From contig NZ_JAGGKP010000003.1 in NCBI RefSeq assembly GCF_017873765.1, forward strand, positions 62,001-126,000: a stretch of DNA of 64,000 nt, written 5' to 3'. Numbering within the stretch: position 1 is the first letter of the stretch; each line of letters begins with the position of its first letter. This document shows positions 53,782 through 63,529 of this stretch, in pieces. The notes beneath the pieces were generated by a model. That model worked only from the letters and a program-made list of their open reading frames with translations. It made no database searches and was not told the DNA's origin. This stretch comes from Paenibacillus sediminis. Its GTDB lineage: Bacteria; Bacillota; Bacilli; Paenibacillales; Paenibacillaceae. A program made the translations under genes and the position numbers.

Positions 53782-53806
53782 GAGGTACCTCCGCACTAAA
53801 AAGTGC
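53782..53806. promoter_or_regulatory. Palindromes in the HxlR/DJ-1 divergent region, candidate HxlR operators
   Basis: GAGGTACCTC (53782-53791) is a perfect 10-bp palindrome; GCACT/AGTGC (53793-53806) is an inverted repeat with a 4-bp centre. They lie upstream of TACAAT (53834-53839), a possible -10 for the DJ-1 gene, and upstream of TATGAT (plus 53766-53771) for hxlR. Confidence 0.4.
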
Positions 53807-53920
53807 ATTCTTCCGTATGTGGATGATTACCAGTACAATGATATCGTAATGAGGACGAAATGAAAAATTTCATTTATTCCTTTCAAATTACAATTATATA
53901 TAGCCTAGGAGGATCATCAT

Positions 53921-54439
53921 ATGAGTAAAAAAGCTCTATTAATTATACCACCAGAACGCTTCAACGAGGATGAACTCAACCATCCGAAAGAAGAATTAGA
54001 AAAAGCCGGCATCGAAGTAACGATTGCCAGCACTGTAACAGGCGAAATTACAGGCGACTACGAAGGTAAAGCGACAGCTACGACTTTATTTAACAAAGAA
54101 ACAGCTACCGACTATGACGTTATTGGCGTAATCGGCGGCAGCGGTACAGTTGATCACCTATGGGGCAACCAAGAACTTATTCAATATTTGCAAAAAGCAT
54201 ACGACCAAAAAGTACTCGTGACTGGCATTTGCGCTGGTTCCGTTGTTGTCGCAAAAACAGGTCTGCTTGAATCCAGACAAGGTACTTGCTACCCTGTTGA
54301 CACAATGATCAATGAACTTAAAGCTAACAATGTTGAATACTTGGAACAAAATGTTGTCGCTTATGACGATGTCATTACAAGCAACGGACCCATGGGTGCG
54401 AAAGAATACGGTCAAACATTGGTTAAAGCATTAAGCTAA
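53921..54439 (+). CDS. DJ-1/PfpI family protein
   Basis: 172 residues, single DJ-1/PfpI domain of the glutamine-amidotransferase-like fold. Nucleophile-elbow Cys C104 in VTGICAGSVVVAK; the following residue is Ala rather than the His of many proteases in the family. GVIGGSGTVDHLW is another family segment. Members act as glyoxalases, deglycases or chaperones under electrophile stress. Divergent from an HxlR gene with a sensing Cys, so induction by reactive electrophiles is likely. ATG follows TAGGAGGATCATC. Confidence 0.9.
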   Translation: MSKKALLIIPPERFNEDELNHPKEELEKAGIEVTIASTVTGEITGDYEGKATATTLFNKETATDYDVIGVIGGSGTVDHLWGNQELIQYLQKAYDQKVLVTGICAGSVVVAKTGLLESRQGTCYPVDTMINELKANNVEYLEQNVVAYDDVITSNGPMGAKEYGQTLVKALS

Positions 54440-54483
54440 TCGCTTGATCTGAAAATTCAATACGAAAACTAGTCAAAACTGCT

Positions 54484-54516
54484 GTCGATAAAAGTATTCA
54501 TCGGCCGATTTTGTTT
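54484..54516 (+). terminator. Possible weak terminator of the DJ-1 gene
   Basis: GTCGAT (54484-54489) pairs with ATCGGC (54500-54505) with one wobble; TTTTGTTTT follows soon after. Short stem, low confidence. Confidence 0.35.
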
Positions 54517-54559
54517 TAAACTTGAGTAATAAATTTCCATATGATAGGATAATATTGAA

Positions 54560-54672
54560 TAAGGAGCCGTGCGTTAACACGACTCCCAGCACAATATCCG
54601 CTGTAAGAGCGGTAGGCTTCGGAAAGCTGATCGTAAAATAGACCGTTTCCTATGGGTAGGGCGGTCTATTTT
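54560..54672 (+). ncRNA. Candidate structured RNA with three hairpins and a terminator
   Basis: Between convergent genes lie: hairpin GGAG-c-CGTG / CACG-a-CTCC (54563-54586), hairpin CCGCT/AGCGG (54598-54612), small hairpin GCTT/AAGC (54616-54627) and the strong hairpin 54635-54672. TTGAGT (54522-54527) with TAGGAT (54545-54550, 17-bp spacer) could be a promoter. No known riboswitch consensus is recognised and no gene follows on this strand, so a small RNA is more likely than a riboswitch. Confidence 0.35.
54635..54672. terminator. Strong hairpin terminator between DJ-1 and rocA genes
   Basis: AAAATAGACCG (54635-54645) and CGGTCTATTTT (54662-54672) form the outer stem; CCTA/TAGG (54649-54660) pairs inside. 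T-rich on both strands. It can end rocA on the minus strand and the candidate RNA on the plus strand. Confidence 0.75.
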
Positions 54673-54752
54673 CGTTTATTCAACGAAATCAGCGTTATGA
54701 GTAACAACCCGAAGGTCAGCATTAAACTTAAACCATCGAATCATCCTCATCA

Positions 54753-56300
54753 TTATAACTTCTCAGATACCAGCTTCGCTTGGGTGAACAGCAGCAAATA
54801 ATCGCGTCCGCCAGCTTTGGAGTCAGTGCCTGACATATTAAATCCGCCAAATGGATGGGTACCGACCAAAGCTCCTGTGCATTTGCGGTTAAAGTACAGG
54901 TTGCCTACAAAAAATTCCTCCCTTGCCTTCTCCAAATGAGCGCGGTTATTGGAAATGACAGCACCCGTTAGACCGTATTCGGTATTGTTTGCGATCTCGA
55001 GCGCTTCATCAAACGAAGAAGCTTTCATAAACGCCAAGACAGGTCCAAATATCTCTTCTTGTGCAATAGCCGCCTCTGGGTCAACGTCCGCGAATATCGT
55101 CGGCTCGATGAAATATCCTCTCTCATCTCCTGTGCTTCCGCCTTGAACAAGTCTTCCTTCTCTCTTGCCGATTTCTATATATTGAATAATTTTGTGATAC
55201 GATCTGTCATCGATCACAGGACCAATATGATGAGCTAAACTCTCGGGGTTACCCATCGCTAATTGCTGTGTACGTTGAGCAACCTTTGCCAGTACAGTGT
55301 CATATACATCCTCATGCACAATAGCTCTGGAACAGGCGGAACATTTCTGCCCGGAAAATCCGAATGCAGATGCGGTAATCGCTTCTGCAGCAAGATCGAG
55401 ATCACAGTCACTATCGACGATAATCGAATCTTTGCCGCCCATTTCTGCGACGACTCGCTTCAACCATTTCTGTCCTGGTACTGTTCTCGCTGCACGTTCA
55501 TGAATACGAAGTCCAACATCGCGTGAGCCAGTGAAACTGATGAAACGAGTTAAGGGATGATCCACCAAATAATCTCCAACTTCTCCCCCAGGTCCAGGCA
55601 AGTAATTGACGACTCCAGGAGGGAGGCTGACCTCTTGGAGCAGCTCCACGAATTTAGCCGCGATGACTGGCGTATTGCTTGCAGGCTTCAGTACGACTGT
55701 ATTTCCGGCGACGATTGCGGCAGACGTCATGCCAGCCATAATGGCAAGCGGGAAATTCCAAGGAGGAATGACGATGCCTACCCCAAGCGGAATATAGTAC
55801 AGCTCATTGTCCTCATCACGAATGCGAGTGAGCTCCTGCGGTTCACTAAGTCGCTCCATTTCACGTGCATAGAACTCCATAAAGTCTATGGCTTCTGCCG
55901 TTTCTGCATCGGCTTCCGGCCATGTCTTCCCTGCTTCTACGACAAGCCATGCCGAGAACTCATGCTTTCTCCGGCGCATAATTGCAGCTGCTTTATATAG
56001 ATAACGTGCGCGCTCGTGCGGGGAAGTTTTTTTCCATGTAGTGAAAGTATTTGATGCTGTCTGAATAGCCTTTTCGGCTAGATCTGTGTCTGCTTGCGAT
56101 ACGATGCCCACAACTTGATCAATACTCGCTGGATTCACCGATTGGAATTGGCGGCTCGTCGTTATTTGTTCACTTCCGATCACGAGCGGATACTCTTTGC
56201 CTAGCCAAAGCTTAACCTTCTGTAATGCCGTCTCGGAAGCTCGTCTTTGTCCTTCCTGCGCGAAATCCGTAAACGGCTCGTTCGTAAAATTTACTTTCAT
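54753..56300 (-). CDS. rocA: 1-pyrroline-5-carboxylate dehydrogenase
   Basis: 515 residues, length of RocA/PutC-type enzymes. It oxidises glutamate semialdehyde (pyrroline-5-carboxylate) to glutamate with NAD. Aldehyde dehydrogenase motifs: [34 protein letters not shown], general-base Glu in VAEMGGKD and catalytic Cys in [12 protein letters not shown]. It is divergent from proline dehydrogenase, 134 bp away, so the two steps of proline breakdown are encoded back to back. No PutR/RocR-type regulator is visible nearby. Confidence 0.95.
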   Translation of the reverse strand: MKVNFTNEPFTDFAQEGQRRASETALQKVKLWLGKEYPLVIGSEQITTSRQFQSVNPASIDQVVGIVSQADTDLAEKAIQTASNTFTTWKKTSPHERARYLYKAAAIMRRRKHEFSAWLVVEAGKTWPEADAETAEAIDFMEFYAREMERLSEPQELTRIRDEDNELYYIPLGVGIVIPPWNFPLAIMAGMTSAAIVAGNTVVLKPASNTPVIAAKFVELLQEVSLPPGVVNYLPGPGGEVGDYLVDHPLTRFISFTGSRDVGLRIHERAARTVPGQKWLKRVVAEMGGKDSIIVDSDCDLDLAAEAITASAFGFSGQKCSACSRAIVHEDVYDTVLAKVAQRTQQLAMGNPESLAHHIGPVIDDRSYHKIIQYIEIGKREGRLVQGGSTGDERGYFIEPTIFADVDPEAAIAQEEIFGPVLAFMKASSFDEALEIANNTEYGLTGAVISNNRAHLEKAREEFFVGNLYFNRKCTGALVGTHPFGGFNMSGTDSKAGGRDYLLLFTQAKLVSEKL

Positions 56301-56434
56301 TCACCATTTTCCTCCTTATTTGTGGTCATATATAACCATAATCCTCTATATCTAACATATGCATAAAACAAGCAAGTAGAAATGATATCTATAAAACGTG
56401 TTTTTCTTACTATGTGGTAAAGGAGATTATTTGC

Positions 56435-57364
56435 ATGGATTTAGGGACAAAGCTATTTCGAACGACACTATTAACGCTCGCAGGGAATAAGGCAGTAGAG
56501 TCATTCGCATTAAAATACGGGCTTAAATGGGGAGCGAATAAGTTCGTTGCGGGGAAAACGCTGGAAGAAGCTCTTGAACAGGTAAAGATTCTAAATAATA
56601 AAGGCATCAAAGTTACACTTGATCACTTGGGGGAAGGAATCCGTCAATTGGAGGAGGCTGCCTCCTTTAAAGATGAATATTTGCGGATTATTAAGGCGAT
56701 TCACGCGGCGAAACTAGATTCCAATGTGTCCTTAAAACCAACACAAATGGGGCTGCAGCTAAATCCAGCTGCTTGTTATGAGAACATTCGGGAAATTGTG
56801 CGCGAGGCGAACAGATTAGGCAATTTTGTAAGGCTTGATATGGAGGACAGCCCTTACACCGAGGCGACGATCCATATCGTTCGCCGTCTGCATGCAGAGG
56901 GACTTACAAATGTGGGCACGGTCATTCAAGCTTATTTACATCGCTCTGAGCAAGATATACTCAAGCTTACCGCAGAACATATTTCGCTGCGCCTTGTGAA
57001 AGGGGCATACAAAGAACCGAAGCAAATCGCCTATCAAGAAATGTCACAGGTGAACGACAATTTCAGACGCATCATTCAAATGCGATTAGACAGCGGGGTC
57101 TATACAGCGATCGCGACGCACGATGATCGTGTCATTGAGTGGACGAAAAATTACGCAGCACAGCACAATATAAAGAAGGCAGCCTTCGAGTTCCAAATGC
57201 TCTATGGCGTGCGTATGCCGCTTCAAGAGGAGTTGGCCCGCGAAGGCTGCCGAGTTCGCTGCTATGTTCCTTATGGACGGATGTGGTATCCGTATTTCAT
57301 CCGCCGATTGGCGGAAAGACCAGCTAATGTGCTGTTTGTCATTCGGAATATGATGAAGAAATAA
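56435..57364 (+). CDS. putB: proline dehydrogenase
   Basis: 309 residues from the ATG at 56435 with AAAGGAG upstream; an in-frame ATG at 56414 has no site. Monofunctional FAD enzyme (PRODH barrel) that oxidises proline to pyrroline-5-carboxylate. Family segments: SLKPTQMGLQL, RLDMEDSPYTEATI, RLVKGAYKEP, TAIATHDDRVIEW, FEFQMLYGVR and the C-terminal YVPYGRMWYPYFIRRLAERP with the substrate Arg pair. Membrane-associated in related species. It converges with the malic enzyme gene, leaving 13 bp between stops and no clear terminator. Confidence 0.95.
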   Translation: MDLGTKLFRTTLLTLAGNKAVESFALKYGLKWGANKFVAGKTLEEALEQVKILNNKGIKVTLDHLGEGIRQLEEAASFKDEYLRIIKAIHAAKLDSNVSLKPTQMGLQLNPAACYENIREIVREANRLGNFVRLDMEDSPYTEATIHIVRRLHAEGLTNVGTVIQAYLHRSEQDILKLTAEHISLRLVKGAYKEPKQIAYQEMSQVNDNFRRIIQMRLDSGVYTAIATHDDRVIEWTKNYAAQHNIKKAAFEFQMLYGVRMPLQEELAREGCRVRCYVPYGRMWYPYFIRRLAERPANVLFVIRNMMKK

Positions 57365-57377
57365 TTGGCTAGAATGG

Positions 57378-58799
57378 TTATTCCATCACATTATGTTCTT
57401 TTCTTGCGACACCAGAATCATAAGCAGCCTGTGTAACAGCATGCTTCACCTTTTCTACCACTTCGCTATTGAACACCGTTGGAACGATATATTGTTCATT
57501 CAGCTCGTGTTCTTTCACGACACTTGCAATCGCATGAGCCGCTGCCAGCTTCATCTGTTCTGTAATTCTCGTCGCTCTGCAATCTAGAACGCCGCGGAAT
57601 ATGCCAGGGAAGCAGAGAACGTTATTAATTTGATTCGGATAATCAGATCTTCCTGTTGCCATAATCCGTACATACGGTTCAGCCTCTTCAGGATCAATTT
57701 CCGGCATCGGATTCGCCATCGCGAACACAATGGCATCCGGTGCCATCTGCTTCACGTCCTCAACCTTCAGCAGGTTGGCGCGTGATACACCAATAAAGAT
57801 GTCTGCACCCTTGATCACTTCAGACAGTGAGCCTGTTTCCTTGTTCGGATTCGTATAACTAGCATATTCATTCCACACTTCATTGTCATACCGTTCAGTA
57901 GATGTAATAGCGCCATTGACATCAACACCAATGACATTGCGAACACCTGCCGCGACGAGCAGTTGTGTACAAGCAACACCTGCTGCACCTACGCCGCAAA
58001 TAACCACTTTGCAGTCTTCTAACTTTTTACCGACAATTTTCATACTATTAATGAGCCCTGCTAGAATGACAACTGCTGTGCCATGCTGATCATCATGAAA
58101 AACGGGAATATCCAGCTCTTCACTTAACCGTCTCTCGATTTCAAAACATCTTGGTGCCGCGATATCTTCCAAATTAATGCCGCCGAATACCGGTGCAATA
58201 TTTTTGATCGTTCGAATAATTTCTTCTGTATCTTGTGTATCAAGACATATTGGAAATGCGTCGACGTCAGCTAGCTGCTTAAACAAGAGCGCCTTGCCTT
58301 CCATCACTGGAATCGCGCCAAGCCCTCCTAAATTGCCAAGTCCAAGTACAGCCGTGCCGTCCGACACCACTGCAATCGTATTGCGTTTGATCGTTAGAGA
58401 GAACGCCCTAGATGGTTGTTCATAGATCGCTGAGCAGATCTTAGCTACACCGGGCGTGTACACATGGGACAAGTCATCACGGTTTTTAATCGGTACTTTA
58501 GGTGCAATTTCAATTTTGCCGCCTAAATGCATGAGGAACGTTTTGTCCGATATGTTGACGACTTTGACGCCGCCCAGCTTGCCCAGCGCCTCAACAATCG
58601 TCTGTGTTACGAGTGCATCCTGTACTTTAAAGGTAATATCGCGAATCGTTTTCGACTTGCCTGCACGAATGACGTCCAGTGCGATGATGTCTCCTCCCGA
58701 TTTGCCTATCGTTGTTGCGATTTCACCGAACGTAATTTTAGAATGATCGATTTCAAGTCGTACAATCATGTTCGTGCTTCCTGTTGAAAACTTTCCCAT
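57378..58799 (-). CDS. NAD-dependent malic enzyme with N-terminal ACT domain
   Basis: 473 residues. Residues about 10-85 form an ACT-like regulatory domain (VRLEIDHSKITFGEIATTIG), followed by a malic enzyme core: YTPGVAKIC with the catalytic Tyr, KRNTIAVVSDGTAVLGLGNL (20 residues), metal/substrate FHDDQHGTAVV, and Rossmann motif VICGVGAAGVACTQLL. It decarboxylates malate to pyruvate. The ACT domain suggests control by an amino acid or other small ligand. Placement beside proline catabolism fits a pathway from proline via glutamate and the citrate cycle to pyruvate. Confidence 0.93.
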   Translation of the reverse strand: MGKFSTGSTNMIVRLEIDHSKITFGEIATTIGKSGGDIIALDVIRAGKSKTIRDITFKVQDALVTQTIVEALGKLGGVKVVNISDKTFLMHLGGKIEIAPKVPIKNRDDLSHVYTPGVAKICSAIYEQPSRAFSLTIKRNTIAVVSDGTAVLGLGNLGGLGAIPVMEGKALLFKQLADVDAFPICLDTQDTEEIIRTIKNIAPVFGGINLEDIAAPRCFEIERRLSEELDIPVFHDDQHGTAVVILAGLINSMKIVGKKLEDCKVVICGVGAAGVACTQLLVAAGVRNVIGVDVNGAITSTERYDNEVWNEYASYTNPNKETGSLSEVIKGADIFIGVSRANLLKVEDVKQMAPDAIVFAMANPMPEIDPEEAEPYVRIMATGRSDYPNQINNVLCFPGIFRGVLDCRATRITEQMKLAAAHAIASVVKEHELNEQYIVPTVFNSEVVEKVKHAVTQAAYDSGVARKEHNVME

Positions 58800-58996
58800 A
58801 TCGGTTTCCCTTCTTTCACATCAAATAGATGTCTACGAGCTATATTTTCCATCAAAAGGGCTCTCATTTCAACCTGTTAATGACTGTTTTAACGTAAATC
58901 TATCATAGAACTGTAAATTTTTGTAGCAAAATTGGTAGATTTTACTTTATAATTCAGACAGGTTTCATGAACTTCTACCTCCAGGAGGTCAAAACA

Positions 58997-59983
58997 ATGA
59001 TTGAAGTCAAAGATCTGTCGAAAGATTACATCATTCTGAAACGCAAACCTGGACTAAGCGGTGCGATACGAAGTCTGTTTATTCGCGAGAAAGAGATAAA
59101 GCAAGCCGTGGATCATATCAGCTTCGAGATTAAGCCCGGGGAAGTCGTTGGTTATATCGGGCCCAATGGGGCTGGTAAATCAACAACGATTAAAATGTTA
59201 TGCGGCATCTTGACTCCAAGCCATGGCGAGATTAGGGTAAACGGCGTTGTTCCTTATCAAAACCGCAAGCAAAATGCGATAAATATCGGAGCTGTATACG
59301 GGCAGCGGACACAGCTATTCTGGGATATACCCGTCCGTGAATCCTATGAATTACTCCGCCATATTTATGAAATTCCGAAAAATGACTTTGAAGCTCGGAT
59401 GAAACATTTTACCGAATATTTAAATCTAGGTCCTATACTTGATATTCCCGTCAGGCAATTATCACTCGGTCAAAAAATGCGCTGCGAGCTTGCCGCTTCA
59501 TTCCTTCACAATCCCGCAGTTGTGTTCCTGGACGAGCCTACAATCGGACTTGATGTCGCTGTTAAAGAAAACATTCGCAAGTTCATTCGGGAAATGAATC
59601 ATTTATATGGCACAACAGTAATTCTTACGACGCATGATATGGAAGATATCGAACAATTATGTCAGCGAATTATTATTATCGATAATGGCTCTATTCTATA
59701 CGATGGAGACCTTGTGGCCGTTAAAGAGCGCTTTGGACATCAAAGAACGATTCATTTCGAAATGCCGCAGACGGATCATTTCAAGCTGCCAGCTTCTCTT
59801 GAATCTACGGTAGACGTAGCAGAAATCACCGAATCGCGCGTCTCCTTATTATTCAGCAGCAGAGACATTAAAGGCGCAGAGGTGATTGCAATCATGATGG
59901 CCGAATATGAAGTGAACGATCTGACCATTAAGGATACTAGCATCGAAACGATTGTTAAAGAGATTTACGAACGAGGAATTTAA
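58997..59983 (+). CDS. ABC-2 type exporter ATP-binding protein
   Basis: 328 residues from the ATG at 58997 after AGGAGG; an in-frame ATG at 58967 lies in the leader. Walker A GPNGAGKST, signature QLSLGQKMRCELAAS (LSLGQ replacing LSGGQ, as usual in this subgroup), Walker B VVFLDEPTIGLD and switch His in LTTHDME. A C-terminal extension of about 90 residues follows the nucleotide domain. With the two DUF990/ABC-2 permeases downstream it makes an export system; related systems have been linked to viologen or daunorubicin-like drug export, but the cargo here is unknown. TATAAT at 58948-58953 is a likely -10. Confidence 0.9.
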   Translation: MIEVKDLSKDYIILKRKPGLSGAIRSLFIREKEIKQAVDHISFEIKPGEVVGYIGPNGAGKSTTIKMLCGILTPSHGEIRVNGVVPYQNRKQNAINIGAVYGQRTQLFWDIPVRESYELLRHIYEIPKNDFEARMKHFTEYLNLGPILDIPVRQLSLGQKMRCELAASFLHNPAVVFLDEPTIGLDVAVKENIRKFIREMNHLYGTTVILTTHDMEDIEQLCQRIIIIDNGSILYDGDLVAVKERFGHQRTIHFEMPQTDHFKLPASLESTVDVAEITESRVSLLFSSRDIKGAEVIAIMMAEYEVNDLTIKDTSIETIVKEIYERGI

Positions 59984-59987
59984 TAAG

Positions 59988-60776
59988 ATGAGAAAATACA
60001 TAGCCATTTTCAAATCACAAATTCAAATTACTTTTGCATATTCAGCTTGGTTCTGGGCATCCATGATTTCAGCCGTATTTCAGCTCATTATATTATTCTA
60101 CTTCTGGCATGCTGTCTATCAAAATTCAGACACAATCGGAAATATGAACATTAAACAAATGATCACCTATGTCATGATTGCTACCATTCTCGGAAAATTT
60201 ATGAATGGTGCAGGTTCCCAGCTCGCCGGAGACATTAGAACAGGGCAAATCGCCACTGAGCTCATGCGCCCGTATAACCTTCTCCATAAATTGATGGCGA
60301 TGGACCTCGGAGGGAAAACATCTGATTTTATTCAGAGTGCCGTCCCTTTGTTAGTCGTTGCCGGCCTGTTCTTCAGCATTACACTGCCTGAATCGTTAAC
60401 TGCAGGCATATTATTTGTCGTGAGCAGTATTCTAGGTATTCTCCTTGCAGGCGTATTCGATTTAATTATCGGTCTGCTCGCATTTTGGACGATTAACACA
60501 TGGGGACTGCGCATATTGCGTAACGCGATCGTTTTATTTTTCTCCGGATCGCTCATTCCAATTTCGCTTTTTCCCCCATCCATGCAGCTCATCAGCCAGT
60601 ACCTTCCTTTCCAATCGATGGTTTACGTACCTGTGTCCATTTATACAGGCGCAATCAGCGGTCAGGACGCGTGGATGGCAATGGGTGCGCAGTTATTTTG
60701 GATCGTGTTCATATATGCTGTGCTGAGAGCCTCGTGGTCGCAAGCATTGCGTAAAGTGACGATTTTCGGAGGGTAG
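59988..60776 (+). CDS. ABC-2 family permease (DUF990/YbbP-like), first subunit
   Basis: 262 residues from the ATG at 59988; a frame to 59952 overlaps the ATPase gene and lacks a site. Six membrane helices. The cytoplasmic segment DIRTGQIATELMRPYNLLHK (20 residues) contains the TG-LL-RP-N motif typical of ABC2_membrane_6 proteins. It is four bases after the ATPase stop and pairs with the next permease as a heterodimer. Substrate not predictable. Confidence 0.88.
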   Translation: MRKYIAIFKSQIQITFAYSAWFWASMISAVFQLIILFYFWHAVYQNSDTIGNMNIKQMITYVMIATILGKFMNGAGSQLAGDIRTGQIATELMRPYNLLHKLMAMDLGGKTSDFIQSAVPLLVVAGLFFSITLPESLTAGILFVVSSILGILLAGVFDLIIGLLAFWTINTWGLRILRNAIVLFFSGSLIPISLFPPSMQLISQYLPFQSMVYVPVSIYTGAISGQDAWMAMGAQLFWIVFIYAVLRASWSQALRKVTIFGG

Positions 60777-60787
60777 GAGTGAAAAGT

Positions 60788-61579
60788 ATGGTGCGTTATA
60801 TGAAGCTATATTGGCATTTCTTCGCTGCACAGGTGAAAGTGATGACCGAATATTGGGTCGATTTTATTATCGGCTTTATGTCGGTGTTCTTCATTCAGTT
60901 CACTTCTGTCTACTTCATCAAAGTCGTCTTTGACCACATTGATGTGCTTAACGGTTGGACATTCTATGAGATTCTATTCATCTACGGTATTGCTTCAACA
61001 GGCAGGTCGATTCATCAAATTTTCTTCGATAATTTGTGGCTCGTTGGCAGAGATTACATCCGGACAGGTAACTTTGACCGTTTATTAATTCGTCCGCTCA
61101 ATCCCCTATTTCATCTCATTGCGGATAAAGTGCAGCAGGACGGTGTAGGAAATCTTGTACTGGGCACCATTCTACTTGGGATCTCAATGAATCACTTAGC
61201 GTTCGATTGGGGCTTTTGGGACATTGTTCTACTGATCGTAATGGTTATATCTAGCGGACTCATCTATTCAGGCATTAATTTATTTTTCGTAACGTTTTCT
61301 TTCTGGATGGTTGATAGTTTCCCGCTCATGCAGACCGCTTTTAACGTGAGCCAATTCGCTCGGTATCCGTTAACGATTTACAGCAAGCCGATTCGGATCA
61401 TTCTAACATGGGTTGTTCCTTATGGATTTACTTCGTTCTATCCGGCAACGCTATTCACCGGTCATAAAAATTATACGACGCTAGCACTAATAACCCCTGC
61501 CGTAGCTGCCATCATATGCGTTATTGCCTATGGATTCTGGATCATTGGACTTCGAGCATATACGAGCACAGGGAATTAA
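60788..61579 (+). CDS. ABC-2 family permease, second subunit
   Basis: 263 residues from the ATG at 60788, preceded by GTAGGAG at proper spacing; GTG at 60779 is also in frame. Six membrane helices and the segment DYIRTGNFDRLLIRPLNPLF (20 residues), matching the TG-LL-RP-N motif of the first subunit. The gene ends just before a hairpin that also covers the end of the convergent bceB. Together the three genes are one operon. Confidence 0.88.
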   Translation: MVRYMKLYWHFFAAQVKVMTEYWVDFIIGFMSVFFIQFTSVYFIKVVFDHIDVLNGWTFYEILFIYGIASTGRSIHQIFFDNLWLVGRDYIRTGNFDRLLIRPLNPLFHLIADKVQQDGVGNLVLGTILLGISMNHLAFDWGFWDIVLLIVMVISSGLIYSGINLFFVTFSFWMVDSFPLMQTAFNVSQFARYPLTIYSKPIRIILTWVVPYGFTSFYPATLFTGHKNYTTLALITPAVAAIICVIAYGFWIIGLRAYTSTGN

Positions 61580-61582
61580 AAT

Positions 61583-61605
61583 AAGGGGCTACACTGTAGC
61601 CCCTT
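61583..61605. terminator. Shared terminator of ABC-2 operon and bceAB
   Basis: AAGGGGCTACA (61583-61593) and TGTAGCCCCTT (61595-61605) form a nearly perfect hairpin; the bceB stop codon (61589-61591) lies inside it. T-rich on the minus strand. Confidence 0.8.
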
Positions 61606-63529
61606 GAATGATTTTCTTCAAATACGTATGTCTTGCTACAAGAAAATAAACAGTCTGCATCGCTAAATAAACAAGCAGCACAATGCCAGCATACGTCCAC
61701 ACATTGAAGAACAAGATGTTGCTTAGTGCTTTCATCGCGAAAGCGGCATGAATCGCACCTACGACGCAAGGAACATAGAACAGAATTCCAATTTGTGACG
61801 TTACAATTTTCTTCAACTCACCAGTGGTGAGCCCAATCCGGTTCAATGCGCGAAATTGTGCTTGGTCCTCTTGAATTTCTGTGAACATTTTGAAGAACAA
61901 TAAACTTCCTGACGCCATAAAGAACAACACACTGATAAAGATGGCAATAAACATCGTCAGGGCAGTCATTTGTTTTATGGCATAATAAGAATCTGTACGT
62001 AAATCTATGAGTGCACGTTTATTTTCCGGTACGAGATTGATGATTTGTTTAGCCGCTTCAAAGGCGGATGCGGACTCCCACTCTTTGATCTCGTAGCCGT
62101 ACACCACTACTTTATCGGTATCTCTCGTTTTCGATGCGATTGCCTCATATTGATCATTATTAAGTACAGCAAGATAAGTAGACGGTCCGTACGCTTTCGT
62201 AATCATACCCGATCTTTCCCCTTCGAACTCCAGCTGCATAGGTTCTCCCGCTGCTTTTAAAGCAACACGGTCTCCCTTCGATCCAAATGACATAAAGGAC
62301 TCCTTATAGGGGTGAACAATATAGGTGGATCCCTTACTGAGAGCAACGGGTTCGATACCTTCCATACGTGCGGCCTGCATATTATAATCCGTCTCCGAAA
62401 TGAGCATGACCTTCTCCTCTTTTCCGGTCTTCGGAAAAGTCATTTCTGCCGTAACACCCACAAGCTTCAGTTCATAATCGAGCGTCAAATGATGCTGATG
62501 AATGATCCTTTTTACCTGATCAGGATCAATGACGTCATGCGAATTCAGCCCTTTCTCTACAAAGGCGATCGTTTGCGGCTGATGGTCAATGAGCTGCTGG
62601 CGATTTCCGCTGAAGAACACATTAATTGTACTCGATGCCGTTAGAATAACAGCACATAACAGAGTCACCAGAAACAACACCCGGGCATTATCTTTTATTT
62701 TGTGTGCCATTTGAGAGATGACAATCATATTCGTACTATGATAATGAATACTTTTTCTTTTCTTGAGCAAGTTCATGACAGCTACGCTTAATTGGGTGAA
62801 CAGAAAATACGTTCCAATGATGACCAAAATAACGATCGGCTGCATCGTAATGATCATACTTCTTACATCCATCATGTAAGCCAGCACATAACCGGCTCCT
62901 AGACACGCAGCACAAAGCAGTACAAGCCACCTAGAAGCATGGGGCATTGTTTTCGGTTGTTTCGAAGCCTGCATTAGCTGGACAATCTCATCTCTTCCTA
63001 CTCTTCTCATCGACAGGACGGTAATAAGCAGGAACAGAATCAAATAACCTCCGCCTGTAATGAACGCAGCCTTAACAGGAATATAGAATCCAATCGGATT
63101 GCTCACTTTCATAATATGAGAAATAGCCATGAAGAACAGTTTGCTGAACAAGATGCCAAGACCAATTCCCGCAGCCGAAGATGTTAAGCAGATCAGCATA
63201 TTTTCATAGATGACAAGACGTCTCAGCTGACTCTTCGTAAAACCAAACAGAAACAGAAGTCCAAATTCCTTCTTCCTAGCTTTCAAAAATGCGGACAGCG
63301 AGTACAGCACAAAGAAAAACGAAAAAATAAAAATAATATACTCGCATATCATCATCCCGATTCTTACGCCGGAACCGCCCATAATTTCACCATGTATAAC
63401 ATCGGGATGAAAAATGAACGCCGAGAAAATGAAGAAAATCATAATCGAGAACGTACTGCTTAGAAAAAATGCGCTGTATTGATGCCTGTTGCCAATCACA
63501 TTTTTAATAGCGAGCTGGCGAAACTTCAT
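61589..63529 (-). CDS. bceB: BceB-type ABC transporter permease (FtsX family)
   Basis: 646 residues, ten membrane helices in the BceB pattern: one, a group of three plus further helices to about 300, a large extracellular domain (about 320-520) and three C-terminal helices. The FtsX segment ARKKEFGLLFLFGFTKSQL (about 90) is typical. BceAB systems remove cell-wall-active peptides such as bacitracin from their lipid targets and signal to a partner histidine kinase. Its start overlaps bceA by 26 bp. No BceRS two-component genes are visible in the window; they may lie beyond the right edge. Confidence 0.9.
   Translation of the reverse strand: MKFRQLAIKNVIGNRHQYSAFFLSSTFSIMIFFIFSAFIFHPDVIHGEIMGGSGVRIGMMICEYIIFIFSFFFVLYSLSAFLKARKKEFGLLFLFGFTKSQLRRLVIYENMLICLTSSAAGIGLGILFSKLFFMAISHIMKVSNPIGFYIPVKAAFITGGGYLILFLLITVLSMRRVGRDEIVQLMQASKQPKTMPHASRWLVLLCAACLGAGYVLAYMMDVRSMIITMQPIVILVIIGTYFLFTQLSVAVMNLLKKRKSIHYHSTNMIVISQMAHKIKDNARVLFLVTLLCAVILTASSTINVFFSGNRQQLIDHQPQTIAFVEKGLNSHDVIDPDQVKRIIHQHHLTLDYELKLVGVTAEMTFPKTGKEEKVMLISETDYNMQAARMEGIEPVALSKGSTYIVHPYKESFMSFGSKGDRVALKAAGEPMQLEFEGERSGMITKAYGPSTYLAVLNNDQYEAIASKTRDTDKVVVYGYEIKEWESASAFEAAKQIINLVPENKRALIDLRTDSYYAIKQMTALTMFIAIFISVLFFMASGSLLFFKMFTEIQEDQAQFRALNRIGLTTGELKKIVTSQIGILFYVPCVVGAIHAAFAMKALSNILFFNVWTYAGIVLLVYLAMQTVYFLVARHTYLKKIIQGATV

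Noticed and set aside
54560..54672. Riboswitch controlling rocA
   Set aside because: rocA is on the opposite strand and converges on this region, so the hairpins are not in its leader.
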